Source: Nothopassalora personata (lineage: Eukaryota; Ascomycota; Dothideomycetes; Mycosphaerellales; Mycosphaerellaceae). From it: a DNA stretch of 64,000 bases. The notes under the pieces were generated by a model. That model searched no databases, was not told where the DNA came from, and saw only the letters and a list, made by a program, of their open reading frames with translations. The translations under genes were made by a program, and so were the position numbers. The DNA lies in the NCBI GenBank assembly GCA_033816765.1, contig CM066290.1, positions 372,001 to 436,000 of the forward strand, written 5' to 3'. Below, piece by piece: positions 63,719 through 64,000 of the stretch; positions within the stretch are counted from its first letter, which is position 1, and each line of letters opens with the position of its first letter.

Positions 63719-64000
63719 GCTGGTGTGCATGTGCCCAAGACGCCGGGTCGAAGTAATACGCACACCACCCTAGCCCTAGGCCCGATCGTAATCCACCGGA
63801 TTTTGAGAGTCTGATTCGCCCACTTGACCACAATGTTGATTGCAGACCACGGCGTTGTAGGGCTGGATAGTGCGCGTCTCTGTACTGCCAACAAGGCCTT
63901 GAAACACAACCGGTAGTGTTCAACAGGCTGCTTCAGCCCCTCCGGTTGGCCACAACAAAGGAATAGAGTGGAGGAGGACGATCGAAGCTGAAGGCTGAGT
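63719..64000. other. Upstream region of IPK1 to the window edge
   Basis: Short; no gene is seen. ORFs here on the minus strand have no motif. Confidence 0.35.

Noticed and set aside
1..64000. CRISPR array, rRNA genes, riboswitches, bacterial operons
   Set aside because: No spaced direct repeats of CRISPR type, no rRNA segments and no TPP-type riboswitch pattern were seen; the window is fungal nuclear DNA.

Overview
The window reads as nuclear DNA of a filamentous ascomycete (Pezizomycotina, most likely a Dothideomycete; inferred, not proven). The evidence is: introns of about 50-120 bp with GT..AG ends; a velvet regulator, a Zn2Cys6 factor and a SET9 H4K20 methyltransferase; and a 5' repeat block with the mark of repeat-induced point mutation (RIP: CpA/TpG almost absent, TpA in excess, stops in every frame).

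Region 1 (1-9,700) is a nested transposon block. A RIP-destroyed Ty3/gypsy chromovirus lies on the minus strand: gag relic near 7.98-7.0 kb, protease near 3.45 kb, reverse transcriptase 3.06-2.0 kb, chromodomain near 0.3 kb, LTR starting at 8,358. To its right is a RIP-destroyed Ty1/copia fragment (about 8.5-9.5 kb). Inserted in the chromovirus is a clean 2,401-bp LTR element (3,825-6,225). It has 319-bp LTRs in which I see no difference and a perfect 5-bp target duplication (AGTCG). It carries a gag gene but no pol, and on the opposite strand a 186-aa ORF with the six-cysteine spacing of a Gal4-type zinc cluster. This gag-only element with an antisense Zn2Cys6-like gene is the most unusual object here.

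Region 2 (9,700-12,987) is gene-poor. Region 3 (13-43 kb) is a dense block of mostly conserved housekeeping genes: velvet regulator, CTP synthase, an aldo-keto reductase, a coiled-coil/ubiquitin-like protein, a Met/Gly-rich protein, SET9, mitochondrial uL14, RPB9, ESS1/PIN1, a Ser/Pro-rich unknown, a RING-ZZ-SH3 E3 ligase, a secreted phospholipase B, an OFD1 dioxygenase and a secreted GH31 glucosidase. RPB9 and ESS1, which both act on RNA polymerase II, are divergent neighbours. RPB9 holds an in-frame coding-like insert between its two zinc ribbons.

Region 4 (43-64 kb) is looser and shows decay. It has a BTB pseudogene with two stops, an SRR1-like gene, a Zn2Cys6 factor, a 4.7-kb gene-poor stretch, an unknown gene with an unclear 5' end, a frameshifted catechol O-methyltransferase remnant, a GNAT acetyltransferase, a small secreted cysteine-rich protein, an alcohol dehydrogenase with a stop at codon 6, and inositol-pentakisphosphate 2-kinase. 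Spliced coordinates were derived by eye from splice sites and reading phase.
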